A stretch of 46,776 nt of DNA from an uncultured Desulfuromonadales bacterium (GTDB lineage: Bacteria > Desulfobacterota > Desulfuromonadia > Geobacterales > CAIOGM01): NCBI GenBank assembly GCA_903929485.1, contig CAIYUY010000363.1, forward strand, positions 1 to 46,776. Direction: 5' to 3'. Of this stretch, positions 18,277 through 26,439 are shown piece after piece. The position numbers and the translations under genes were made by a program. The notes beneath the pieces were generated by a model. The model searched no databases. It was not told where the DNA came from and was given only the letters and a program-made list of their open reading frames with translations. Within the stretch, counting starts at the first letter, position 1; every line of letters begins with the position of its first letter.

Positions 18277-20010
18277 ATGGCCGCCATCACTCGCTTCATG
18301 ATCCCCCTGCTCCTGTTTTTTCTCTCCCTCCCCCTCCCGGGAATGGGACAGGAACTCACCCCGAAGCGCCATGTCATCGTCGGCGGTGACAGGGATTACC
18401 CCCCCTACGAGTTCATTGACGGTAACGGCGCGGCAGCCGGATTCAACGTCGATCTCACCCGGGCCATCGCAGGAATCATGGGACTCCAGGTGGAATTCCG
18501 GATGGGGGGGTGGAAGGAGATGCGTGACGCCCTCCAAGCGGGCCGGGTGGACATACTCCAGGGAATATCGTTCTCCGAGGCCCGGAGCAGAAGTGTTGAT
18601 TTCTCCTCGCCGCACAGCATCGTCAGTCACGCCATCTTCGCCCGCCGTGAGTCGATGCCGGCTCTCTCCCTGGACGATCTGAAGGGAAAAGAGGTCATCG
18701 TTTTTCAGAGCGGTATCATGCACGATCTCCTGGAACAGAAACAACTGGCCAAGAGGTTGATCCTCACCGCCACCCCCGCGGATGCGCTTCGGCTTCTCGC
18801 CTCGGGGAGTCATGACTACGCCGTGGTGGCGGCCCTCCCCGGCGCCTATCTCATCCGCGAACTTAAACTAACCAACCTGGTTCCGGTAGCCACCGGTATC
18901 GCCTTTTATCCCTACGGCTATGGGGTGCGTAAGGGTGACGACGAGCTCCTCGGCCGGTTTAACGAGGGGCTCGCCATTCTCAAGAAAACCGATGAATACC
19001 GGAAGATCCATGATAAGTGGCTGGGGGTGTTGGAACCACGGTCGCTCCCCTGGCGGGAAGCGATCCGCTCCGGCGCGGTTGTGGTGGTTCCGCTTCTCCT
19101 CATCCTCTCCGGCGCGCTCCTCTGGTCCCGTTCTCTCCGGCGACAGGTGGCTCTTCGAACTGAGTCGCTGGCCAGGGAGGTGGAAGAGCGGGAACGGGCC
19201 GTGGAGGAGCTCTGTCTGCACCAGGCCCAACTGCTCCAAGCCGACAAGATGAAATCGCTGGGAATACTCGTCTCCGGCGTGGCGCATGAGATCAACAATC
19301 CTACCGGGCTCATTCTCCTTAATCTCCCCATCCTGCGGGAGGTCTATGAAGACGCCGGGGAGTTGCTGGAAGAGCACTACAAGGAGCATGGCGACTTTTC
19401 CCTGGGAGGGATCCCCTATAGCCGTATGCGAGATGAAGTACCCATCATGCTCAACGAAACAGTTGAGGGGGCTCGGCGGATCAAGCGGATCGTGGAGGAT
19501 CTCAAGGATTTCGCCCGCCGCGACGACTTGGCGGTTAAGGAGCCGCTGGATCTCAACAACGTGGTTAAGTCCGCGGTGCGGCTGGTGGAGTCGACGCTCC
19601 GGCAGGCCACGAATCGTTTTACGGTGAGTTATGCCGCTTCCCTGCCGCGACTTCGTGGAAACCCTCACCGCATCGAACAGGTGGTCGTCAATCTCATCGT
19701 CAACGCTTGCCAGTCCCTCTCCGATCCCCAGAGGGGAGTTTTTCTCGAGACCTGCCATAACCTTGACAGAGGAGAGGTGGAGCTGCACGTTCGGGACGAA
19801 GGGGGAGGAATTTCTCCGGCGGACCTCCCTCATCTCACCGATCCGTTCTTCACGACCAAACGGGAACAGGGAGGGACCGGCCTGGGACTTTCCGTCTCCG
19901 CCGGAATCGTCAAGGAGCATAACGGCGCCCTCAGGTTTCAGGCAAATCCCGGCGGCGGGACGGTCGTTACCCTGGGATTGCCGGTTGAAGAGGAGATTAC
20001 GACAATATGA
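18277..20010 (+). CDS. Sensor histidine kinase with periplasmic solute-binding domain
   Basis: A 577-residue two-component sensor. A signal/anchor segment (residues 6-20) leads into a periplasmic SBP_bac_3-type domain (about 28-250: YPPYEF at its start, GRVDILQGISFSEARS, the final DEYRKIHDKWLG), the fold that binds amino acids or similar small solutes. A membrane helix (near 260-283) and a coiled coil follow. The kinase core has the H-box VSGVAHEINNP near 333, N-box NLIVNACQSL, and ATP-lid motifs DEGGGI and GGTGLGLS. Start choice is uncertain: a TTG at 18259 is in frame, but ATG 18277 is preferred because it precedes the signal segment. Neither has a strong ribosome site. The stop overlaps the response regulator start (ATGA), so the two form a cognate pair. 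Confidence 0.92.
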   Translation: MAAITRFMIPLLLFFLSLPLPGMGQELTPKRHVIVGGDRDYPPYEFIDGNGAAAGFNVDLTRAIAGIMGLQVEFRMGGWKEMRDALQAGRVDILQGISFSEARSRSVDFSSPHSIVSHAIFARRESMPALSLDDLKGKEVIVFQSGIMHDLLEQKQLAKRLILTATPADALRLLASGSHDYAVVAALPGAYLIRELKLTNLVPVATGIAFYPYGYGVRKGDDELLGRFNEGLAILKKTDEYRKIHDKWLGVLEPRSLPWREAIRSGAVVVVPLLLILSGALLWSRSLRRQVALRTESLAREVEERERAVEELCLHQAQLLQADKMKSLGILVSGVAHEINNPTGLILLNLPILREVYEDAGELLEEHYKEHGDFSLGGIPYSRMRDEVPIMLNETVEGARRIKRIVEDLKDFARRDDLAVKEPLDLNNVVKSAVRLVESTLRQATNRFTVSYAASLPRLRGNPHRIEQVVVNLIVNACQSLSDPQRGVFLETCHNLDRGEVELHVRDEGGGISPADLPHLTDPFFTTKREQGGTGLGLSVSAGIVKEHNGALRFQANPGGGTVVTLGLPVEEEITTI

Positions 20011-21413
20011 ATGCCTCCTGCTACCCCGATTTCGGACTCCTCCTGGTGGATGATGAACCGGCTTGGCTCCGCGCCCTCGCTCTGACCCTGGAGCGCTCCG
20101 CCGGCGTCACCAACATTCAGACCTGTAGCGATAGTCGCCAGGTGATGTCGCTTTTGGAGAGCCAAAAAATCGGACTTGTCCTTTTGGACCTGACCATGCC
20201 ACACCTTTCCGGTGAGGAACTCCTGGCCCGGATAACTGAACGCTTTCCCGATCTCATGGTCATCATCATCAGCGGGATGAACCAGGTGGAAAACGCCGTC
20301 CGCTGCATGAAGTTGGGCGCTTTCGACTATTTCGTCAAGACCGTGGAGGAGGATCGTCTCCTGGGGGGAGTGCTCCGCGCCATCCGGATGCGGGAGCTTC
20401 AGCAAGAGAACCGGGAAATGTCGAGCCATCTCCTGAGGGGCGGGCTCCGCCGACCGGAAGCTTTCAACGGCATCGTCACGGGGGACCGGACCATGCTGAC
20501 TATCTTCGCCTATATCGAGGCGGTGGCTAAGAGTCAACAACCGCTCCTGATCACCGGAGAGAGCGGCGTGGGAAAGGAGCTCGTCGCCAGGGCGGCCCAC
20601 ACCCTGAGCGGCTGCCGGGGACCGCTGGTCTCCGTCAACGTGGCCGGTCTGGATGACACCGTCTTCGCCGATACCCTCTTCGGCCATCTCCGGGGCGCAT
20701 ATACCGGGGCCGATCAGCTGCGCCGGGGGATGATCGAAGAGGCCGCCGACGGCACCCTGTTTCTTGATGAGATCGGCGACCTGAGCATCCCCTCCCAAGT
20801 GAAGCTTCTCCGACTCCTCCAGGAAGGGGAATACTTCCCCCTGGGCAGCGACCGCCCCAAACGGATCAAGGCCCGGATCATTGTCGCCACCCACCGCGAT
20901 CTCTCCGCCCGGGAGCAGAGTGGAGGATTCCGGCGGGATCTTTATTTTCGGCTCCGGACTCACCATATCCATATTCCCGCGCTCCGGGAGCGCAAGGGGG
21001 ACATCCCGCTCCTGTTGGATCATTTTCTGATGCAAGCCGCCCAGGAGTTGGAAAAAAAGAAACCGACTCCTCCCAAGGAGCTGTCACAGCTCCTGGCCAC
21101 CTACGACTTTCCCGGCAATATCCGCGAACTGCGGGGGGTGGTCTATGACGCCGTCAGCGTCCACCGGGGTCGAATCCTCTCCATGGAGTGCTTCCTCAAG
21201 GTTGCCGGACGTCCGGAGGCGCGGCCATCCGCCACCGTTACCGTGGCGGCAAATCTCTTCACCGGCCTCCACCGGCTCCCCACCTTTGGCGAGGCGGCCG
21301 AACTCCTGGTGGCCGAGGCCATCTCCCGGGCGGGAGGGAACCAGACCATCGCTGCCCGACTCCTGGGAATCTCCCAGCCGGCTCTCTCCAAGAGGCTGAA
21401 ACTGAGTCGATAA
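20007..21413 (+). CDS. NtrC-family sigma54-dependent response regulator
   Basis: A 468-residue transcription activator with three domains. The receiver (residues 10-125) has acidic pocket VDDEP, phospho-acceptor Asp near 61 in LLDLTMP, and switch Lys in FVKT. The AAA+ domain has Walker A GESGVGKE near 185, a sigma54-contact loop that reads GAYTGA instead of the usual GAFTGA, and Walker B TLFLDEIGDL near 250. A Fis-type helix-turn-helix occupies the end (QTIAARLLGISQPALSKRLK). In the family, phosphorylation by the partner kinase triggers ATP-driven opening of sigma54 promoters. It overlaps the upstream kinase by four bases and is followed 23 bp later by a hydrolase gene. No -24/-12 promoter was recognised nearby, so its targets are unknown. 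Confidence 0.95.
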   Translation: MNASCYPDFGLLLVDDEPAWLRALALTLERSAGVTNIQTCSDSRQVMSLLESQKIGLVLLDLTMPHLSGEELLARITERFPDLMVIIISGMNQVENAVRCMKLGAFDYFVKTVEEDRLLGGVLRAIRMRELQQENREMSSHLLRGGLRRPEAFNGIVTGDRTMLTIFAYIEAVAKSQQPLLITGESGVGKELVARAAHTLSGCRGPLVSVNVAGLDDTVFADTLFGHLRGAYTGADQLRRGMIEEAADGTLFLDEIGDLSIPSQVKLLRLLQEGEYFPLGSDRPKRIKARIIVATHRDLSAREQSGGFRRDLYFRLRTHHIHIPALRERKGDIPLLLDHFLMQAAQELEKKKPTPPKELSQLLATYDFPGNIRELRGVVYDAVSVHRGRILSMECFLKVAGRPEARPSATVTVAANLFTGLHRLPTFGEAAELLVAEAISRAGGNQTIAARLLGISQPALSKRLKLSR

Positions 21414-21436
21414 TAAAAGTGAAAAGGAGTACTACA

Positions 21437-22237
21437 ATGACACTACGAATCTTTTCTGTGTTGAGTCTGGCCTGCATCCTCCTCTGTTGCTCCACGGCCT
21501 GGGCCAAGGTCGTGGGGAAAGAGGTGGAGTATCGCAGCGGGAGTACGGTGCTCAAGGGGTACCTTGCCCAGGATATGTCACTGAAGGGGAAGCGTCCGGC
21601 ACTGCTGGTGGTCCATGAGTGGTGGGGGCACAACGAGTACGCCCGCAAGCGGGCGCGGATGCTGGCGGAACTGGGGTATGTGGCGCTGGCGGTGGATATG
21701 TTCGGCGACGGCAAGACCGCCCAACACCCCTCCGATGCGGGAAAGTTCGCCGCCGAGGCGATGAAGAACAAGGGAGTCGGCGAGGCCCGTTTTAACGCCG
21801 CTCTGGAGTTCATCCGGCGGCAGCCGGAGGTTGACCCCGCGCGGGTCGCGGCCATGGGGTACTGTTTCGGCGGCGGGGTGGTGCTCCATATGGCTCGCCG
21901 GGGAGCCGACCTGAAGGGGGTTGTGAGCTATCACGGTTCGCTGGCCACCGACTCTCCGGCTGTTGCCGGGATGGTCAAGGCGAAGATCCTGATCTTCAAC
22001 GGCGAGGAGGACAAGATGGTCCCTCCGGAGCAGGTGGTTGACTTTATGAAAGAGATGAGCTCGGCGGGCGCCTGGTACCGCTACAAGGGGTATCCCGGAG
22101 TGAAACATAGTTTCACCAACCCGGACGCCGATGCCTATGGGAAGAAGTTCGACCTTCCCCTGGCTTATGACAAAAAAGCTGACGAAGATTCATGGTTGGA
22201 GAGCGTCAAATTTTTTAAGGCAATTTTCGCCCAATAA
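21437..22237 (+). CDS. Exported dienelactone hydrolase-family protein
   Basis: A 266-residue alpha/beta hydrolase with a signal peptide (core LSLACILLCC, cleavage after TAWA). AAAAGGAG nine bases before ATG 21437 fixes the start, although the frame is open further upstream. The dienelactone hydrolase triad is visible: nucleophile Cys in GYCFGG near residue 143, Asp in GEEDKMVPP, His in VKHSF. The family's conserved acid in HEWWG is also there. Dienelactone hydrolases open lactone rings, but many exported relatives have unknown substrates. The gene lies 23 bp after the response regulator without a terminator and is probably the third gene of that operon. A hairpin follows at 22246. Confidence 0.9.
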   Translation: MTLRIFSVLSLACILLCCSTAWAKVVGKEVEYRSGSTVLKGYLAQDMSLKGKRPALLVVHEWWGHNEYARKRARMLAELGYVALAVDMFGDGKTAQHPSDAGKFAAEAMKNKGVGEARFNAALEFIRRQPEVDPARVAAMGYCFGGGVVLHMARRGADLKGVVSYHGSLATDSPAVAGMVKAKILIFNGEEDKMVPPEQVVDFMKEMSSAGAWYRYKGYPGVKHSFTNPDADAYGKKFDLPLAYDKKADEDSWLESVKFFKAIFAQ

Positions 22238-22611
22238 AGATCGGGACGCCGGCGGATGCTCTTGCCGCTTTTTTGGGCAAAATGCTGCCGGCGTTCGTTT
22301 TTCAACAGGTTCGGCAAGAGATCAACGGTTTATCAACAGCTTTTTCCACAGTGATTGTTGAAACAGCGTACAATTCGATTTTTTGAGAAATAAATTGCAT
22401 GAAATTGGTTAGTTGCGGCAGAGCGCCCCCTCAAGGGCAAAGTGGATAACTCCCCGAAACGACGTCGTAATGAACTTGATCCCCCTCGCGCCTTCCCGTT
22501 AATCCCTATTTTTAAAAAATAATTGACTTTTGCCAATAAAAAGTTCTTACTTGTGATCCGTGAAATCCCCAGGAGCGGGGCACATAATGGCTAACAAAAG
22601 GAGATACTGTC
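22238..22611. other. 374-base intergenic region with DnaA-box-like sites
   Basis: No gene was found here. After the hairpin at 22246-22302 there are three sequences each one mismatch from the DnaA box TTATCCACA: TTATCAACA (22330-22338), TTTTCCACA (22342-22350) and, on the other strand, TTATCCACT (22441-22449). An AT-rich stretch lies between them. An AT palindrome (about 22508-22520) and a TTGACT at 22523, a possible -35 without a convincing -10, lie further on. A small hairpin (CCCC/GGGG around 22570-22580) precedes the ribosome site of the lipase gene. Confidence 0.5.
22246..22302 (+). terminator. Probable terminator after the dienelactone hydrolase gene
   Basis: ACGCCGGC (22246-22253) pairs with GCCGGCGT (22287-22294), followed by TCGTTTTT. 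Within the loop TTGCC (22262-22266) can pair with GGCAA (22276-22280), giving a branched hairpin. Confidence 0.6.
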
Positions 22612-23538
22612 ATGTCATGCAAGAAGAGTCTAATGGTCATGCTTGCGTTATTGAGTATGTCGTCTACCCTGTTCGCCGGGCAAAATACGGCAGTGATTGT
22701 GTATGGAGACAGTCTTTCCGATAACGGCAATCTGTACAACGCTACAGGTCAGGCCTATCCGCCGGATCCCCCCTACTACGAGGGGCGTCGCTCCAACGGT
22801 CCCGTCGCCGTGGAACAGCTGGCTACCTCTCTGAATGTGCCGCTCAGGGATTACGCCTGGATCGGCGCCACCACGGGAAGCGGTAATTACGGTGACGGAG
22901 GAACCGTCACCACCATGGGCCAATACAATTGGCCGGGTATGGCAACCATGTATGACGCAACCAAGGGAGCAATCACCCCCTATCTGTCTCAGGGGCTTTT
23001 CATCGTCTGGGGTGGGCCCAACGATATTCTGGCCCCCTCTCCGCTGGACACAACCCCAGGGGAGATCATCTTCAGGGCATTGGCCGACGAGTTGGCGATC
23101 ATCCTGGATCTGAAGGGAAGGGGAGCTCGAACGATCCTTGCCCCTGGCATGCCGGATCTGGGACTGACACCTTATTTCCAATCGCTGGGACCCGTGATCG
23201 CTGCCCAAGGCACAGCCTTCACCGACGCCTTCAACGCCGGTCTCCAGGCGGAACTTCCCCCCGGCGTGTTGTACTACGATACGGCGGGACTCCTCCGCTC
23301 CGTTGTTCATAATCCTACCGCCTATGGATTCACCAACGCAACGGATTACTATCTGCGCATCCCGAGAACCGATGACCCCAACGACTATGTTTTCTACGAT
23401 GATTTTCACCCGACGACCGCGGTTCATACGCTCCTCGCCCGGGAGTTTCAGGAGGTAACGGCTGTCCCTGAACCATCCGCGATAGTCATCCTCGGCTCGG
23501 GTTTTGCCCTGCTGCTGTTACGGCGAAGGCGGCTATAA
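22612..23538 (+). CDS. PEP-CTERM-sorted SGNH/GDSL lipase or esterase
   Basis: A 308-residue exported hydrolase with AAAGGAG before the ATG and a signal peptide ending near LFAG. SGNH blocks are clear: GDSLSDNGN near residue 33 (nucleophile Ser), the conserved Gly and GGPND (Asn), and DDFHPT near the C-terminus (Asp and His). This pattern matches phospholipase/acyltransferase-type GDSL enzymes that act on lipid or carbohydrate esters. The tail VPEPSAIVI, a hydrophobic helix and RRRRL is a PEP-CTERM sorting signal, so the enzyme should be processed by an exosortase encoded elsewhere. It stands alone, between the DnaA-box-bearing spacer and a palindromic repeat. The substrate cannot be read from sequence. 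Confidence 0.93.
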   Translation: MSCKKSLMVMLALLSMSSTLFAGQNTAVIVYGDSLSDNGNLYNATGQAYPPDPPYYEGRRSNGPVAVEQLATSLNVPLRDYAWIGATTGSGNYGDGGTVTTMGQYNWPGMATMYDATKGAITPYLSQGLFIVWGGPNDILAPSPLDTTPGEIIFRALADELAIILDLKGRGARTILAPGMPDLGLTPYFQSLGPVIAAQGTAFTDAFNAGLQAELPPGVLYYDTAGLLRSVVHNPTAYGFTNATDYYLRIPRTDDPNDYVFYDDFHPTTAVHTLLAREFQEVTAVPEPSAIVILGSGFALLLLRRRRL

Positions 23539-23548
23539 CGGTAAGCGT

Positions 23549-23585
23549 GTAGGGGCGAAGCAAGGTTCATCTGCTTCGCCTCTAC
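23549..23585. repeat. Intergenic palindromic repeat after the lipase gene
   Basis: GTAGGGGCGAAGCA (23549-23562) pairs with TGCTTCGCCTCTAC (23572-23585) with one mismatch and a nine-base loop. There is no T tract. The GTAGGGGCGAA core resembles dispersed palindromic elements I have seen in many bacterial genomes, so it may be a REP-like element as well as a weak terminator. Confidence 0.65.
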
Positions 23586-23704
23586 GTCGGCAAACGGTAT
23601 ATCAATAAATTCCTCCCCTCTTATCTCGATAATTCACCGGAAAGTGTGATACCATCGAGCCCCGTTCATCCCCATAACCGACAACTTTTCACGGAAAACC
23701 GCTC

Positions 23705-25210
23705 ATGCTGCTGATCTTCCCACCTGTCGCCAAACCGTGCGAACCACCGGCGGGCATCGCCCGGCTGGCTGCGACGCTCCATGCCGCGAATATCCCCTGC
23801 CTGCTCCTTGACGGAAATTGTGAAGGGCTCCTTTGGCTCATGGAGCGTGTCCAGGGAGCCGACGACACCTGGAGCCGGCGGGCAGTGAATAACCGGGTGA
23901 AGCATCTGGCCTCCCTCCGGCACCCGCGGACCTACCGTTCCCCCGACCGGTATGGTCGGGCGGTCAGCGACCTGAACCGGCTTCTGGCCATCGCCGGACA
24001 GCAGGAGGGGGCCATCGTGGGATTAAGCGACTATCAGCAGCAGGGGCTCTCGCCGTTGAGAAGCGCCGACCTGCTGGCTGCGGCGGAACATCCCCAACGG
24101 AATCCGTTCTTCCCCTGGTTCAGCCGGCGACTGCCGGAACTGCTCGGCGGGGTAAGGACGGTGGGCTTTTCCCTGAATTATCTAAGCCAGGCTATCTGCA
24201 CTTTCGCCATGATCGGCTATGTCAAAAAAGAGTTTCCCGGCATGGTCGTGGCGCTGGGGGGGGGACTCGTGACTTCCTGGATGAAGCGCCCCGGTTGGCG
24301 TACTCCCTTTGAGGGGGTGGTGGATCATCTGGTGGCGGGACCGGGTGAAGAAGCTCTCCTCACCTTGGCCGGGGTTGCTACTAAGCGGCAATCGCCACAC
24401 CTTCTTCCGGCATACTCATCCCTGCCGCTTCGGGAGTACCTTTCTCCCGGTCTCATCCTCCCCTATAACGCCTCCAGCGGCTGCTGGTGGAACAACTGCT
24501 CCTTTTGTCCCGAACGGGCCGAAGGTAACGAGTACCGCCCCATTCCCACACGGAAGGTGCTGGCCGACCTTCAGGCGCTTACCGCCCGAGAGCGGCCGCT
24601 CCTCATTCATCTCCTGGACAACGCCATCACTCCGGCACTGTTGCAGGGATTGGCGGAAAATCCGCCAGGGACTGACTGGTATGGATTCGCCAGGTTCGGC
24701 GCGGAATTGGCGGACCCCGCATTCTGCGTGGCGCTGCGGGCAGCGGGATGCGTCATGTTGAAGCTAGGCCTGGAGTCGGGGGACCAGGGGGTACTGGACC
24801 GCCTGAACAAGGGGATTCAGCTGGGCGCCGCGTCGCGGATACTCATGAATCTGAAGCAGGCGGGAATCGCGGTCTATCTCTACCTCCTCTTCGGCACACC
24901 GGCGGAAACGGAAACCGAGGCGCGAAGAACGCTGGAGTTTATCGTCAAGCACCGGGACTCCATCGCGTTTATGAACCTGGCAATCTTCAATATGCCGATT
25001 CACGGGGATGAAGCGGCCGAAATGGCCACAGAGCCGTTCTATGCCGGGGACCTTTCCCTGTATACCGGTTTTAAGCACCCACGAGGATGGGACCGGAAGC
25101 CGGTGCGGCGATTCCTTGACCATGAATTTAAAAAAGAGCCCGCCATTGCCGCAATATTACGAAACGACCCTCCGCTCTTTACCTCCAACCATGCTCCGTT
25201 TTTCGCCTGA
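23705..25210 (+). CDS. B12-binding-like radical SAM protein with CX4CX2C cluster motif
   Basis: A 501-residue protein of the cobalamin-domain/radical SAM type. The N-terminus (MLLIFPPVAKPCEPPAGIAR) matches the start of such proteins, and a Rossmann-like region follows, with VVALGGGLVTS near residue 185 and VDHLVAGPGEEALL near 210. The iron-sulfur motif is SGCWWNNCSFC near residue 260, a CX4CX2C spacing that differs from the common CX3CX2C but occurs in some radical SAM subfamilies. Later barrel features include LKLGLESGDQGVLDRLNKG and YLLFGTPAETE. Such enzymes use SAM cleavage for methylation, thiolation or RiPP and lipid modification, and no substrate is evident here. The start directly follows the AT-poor 3' end of the repeat region and lacks a strong ribosome site. 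Confidence 0.85.
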   Translation: MLLIFPPVAKPCEPPAGIARLAATLHAANIPCLLLDGNCEGLLWLMERVQGADDTWSRRAVNNRVKHLASLRHPRTYRSPDRYGRAVSDLNRLLAIAGQQEGAIVGLSDYQQQGLSPLRSADLLAAAEHPQRNPFFPWFSRRLPELLGGVRTVGFSLNYLSQAICTFAMIGYVKKEFPGMVVALGGGLVTSWMKRPGWRTPFEGVVDHLVAGPGEEALLTLAGVATKRQSPHLLPAYSSLPLREYLSPGLILPYNASSGCWWNNCSFCPERAEGNEYRPIPTRKVLADLQALTARERPLLIHLLDNAITPALLQGLAENPPGTDWYGFARFGAELADPAFCVALRAAGCVMLKLGLESGDQGVLDRLNKGIQLGAASRILMNLKQAGIAVYLYLLFGTPAETETEARRTLEFIVKHRDSIAFMNLAIFNMPIHGDEAAEMATEPFYAGDLSLYTGFKHPRGWDRKPVRRFLDHEFKKEPAIAAILRNDPPLFTSNHAPFFA

Positions 25211-25301
25211 CCACGGCGTATCACGGCAGAGCCACGGCGATCACGGAGGAAACATTCATTCTTTTAGATTTTCTCTCTGATCTCCGTGACTCTGTGGTAA
25301 A
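25211..25301. repeat. Intergenic inverted repeat of the CCACGG/TCACGGAG type
   Basis: The left arm 25211-25252 contains repeated CACGG units (CCACGGCG, TCACGG, TCACGGAGG). The right arm 25270-25301 contains its imperfect complement (TCTCCGTGACTCTGTGGT). The fold lies between the radical SAM gene and the srkA-like gene and resembles dispersed CACAGAG/CACGGAG repeats common between genes in this group of bacteria. Confidence 0.65.
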
Positions 25302-25332
25302 GTGTTTTTGTTTTTTCCTCGAGGAAGTGACG

Positions 25333-26322
25333 ATGACCGAGACAGAAAGTCCGCACCCTTTTCAGACCCTTACTCCCAGTTTCATCATGGACGCCGTGGA
25401 AAGCCACGGTTACCGCTGCGATTGCCGCACCTACGCCCTGAACAGCTACGAAAATCGGGTCTATCAGGTGGGGGTGGAAGATGGGCCGCCGCTCATCGCC
25501 AAGTTCTACCGGCCCGGACGGTGGAGTGACGGGCAGATCATGGAGGAGCACGCTTTCTGTCGGGAACTGGTGGAGCATGAATTGTCCGTGGTGGCGCCGT
25601 TGACGGACGACACCGGAGAAAGCCTCTTCCGGTACGGCGACTTCCGTTTCGCCCTCTACCCGCGGCAGGGGGGGCATGCTCCGGAGTTCGACGATCTGGA
25701 TAACCTGCTGATTCTTGGCCGGATGCTGGGGCGTATTCACTGTATCGGTGGGGTGCGGAGCTTTGAACAGCGACCGACCCTGGATCTGCAAAGTTTCGGT
25801 TATAAAAGCGTCGCTCTCATCACGGAGCGATTCATCCCCGCCGAATACCGCCCCAGCTACACAGCAGTGACCGGTCACCTCCTGGAGAGTATAAAGGAGA
25901 TCCTGGCTGACTCCGGGCCGATCCGCTACATCCGAACCCACGGAGACTGCCATGCGGGGAACATCCTCTGGCGCGACGGCACGCCGCACTTTGTCGATTT
26001 TGACGATGCCCGGACCGCCCCGGCGGTGCAGGATCTTTGGATGATGCTCTCCGGGGAGCGTCCCCGCCAGATGGCTCAGTTGAAAGTGCTGCTGAAGGGT
26101 TACGGTGAATTCTGCGACTTTCACCCCCGGGAACTGCGTCTTATCGAATCCCTGCGGACTCTCAGGATGCTCCACTACAGCGCCTGGCTGGCCCGCCGCT
26201 GGGAAGACCCCATGTTCCCTCGCACCTTTCCCTGGTTCAATACCATGCAGTACTGGGGAGAGCAGATCCTCCACTTGAGAGAGCAGCTTGGGGCGCTGAC
26301 GGAGCCGCTGCTGACCGTATAG
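25333..26322 (+). CDS. srkA: SrkA/YihE-like stress response protein kinase
   Basis: A 329-residue protein, almost exactly the length of E. coli SrkA (328). It has the aminoglycoside-phosphotransferase-like kinase fold: ENRVYQVG and IAKFYRPGRW (ATP-binding Lys) near residue 50, catalytic loop HGDCHAGNILW near 203, and metal-binding VDFDDA. SrkA is a cytoplasmic Ser/Thr kinase that protects E. coli from stress-induced death, and the substrate here is unknown. The start is placed at ATG 25333 because GAGGAAG lies just upstream. An in-frame GTG at 25294 would extend it into the palindromic repeat. Confidence 0.92.
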   Translation: MTETESPHPFQTLTPSFIMDAVESHGYRCDCRTYALNSYENRVYQVGVEDGPPLIAKFYRPGRWSDGQIMEEHAFCRELVEHELSVVAPLTDDTGESLFRYGDFRFALYPRQGGHAPEFDDLDNLLILGRMLGRIHCIGGVRSFEQRPTLDLQSFGYKSVALITERFIPAEYRPSYTAVTGHLLESIKEILADSGPIRYIRTHGDCHAGNILWRDGTPHFVDFDDARTAPAVQDLWMMLSGERPRQMAQLKVLLKGYGEFCDFHPRELRLIESLRTLRMLHYSAWLARRWEDPMFPRTFPWFNTMQYWGEQILHLREQLGALTEPLLTV

Positions 26323-26325
26323 AAC

Positions 26326-26358
26326 AGGTTAAGGTTAAGTTTAAGGTTAAGGTGAAGG
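26326..26358 (+). repeat. Hexamer tandem repeat AGGTTA
   Basis: About 5.5 copies of AGGTTA (variants AGTTTA and AGGTGA) immediately after the srkA-like stop codon. A telomere-like simple repeat of this kind could vary in copy number by slippage. Confidence 0.8.
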
Positions 26359-26439
26359 CGAAACCGTTTGCACTCGCGGGCGTAGTGTGGCATATTCCAC
26401 GGTCTTCATACCTCAATGCTTGCAGTAGGAGTTACTCCC

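Noticed and set aside
21188-21436. Upstream extension of the dienelactone hydrolase frame into the response regulator gene
   Set aside because: The extension overlaps the HTH-coding end of the regulator, reads as Pro/Arg/Gly-rich out-of-frame sequence and is ahead of a good ribosome site and signal peptide.
22523-22552. Sigma70 promoter with TTGACT before the lipase gene
   Set aside because: The -35 is good but no adequate -10 hexamer lies 16-18 bases downstream.
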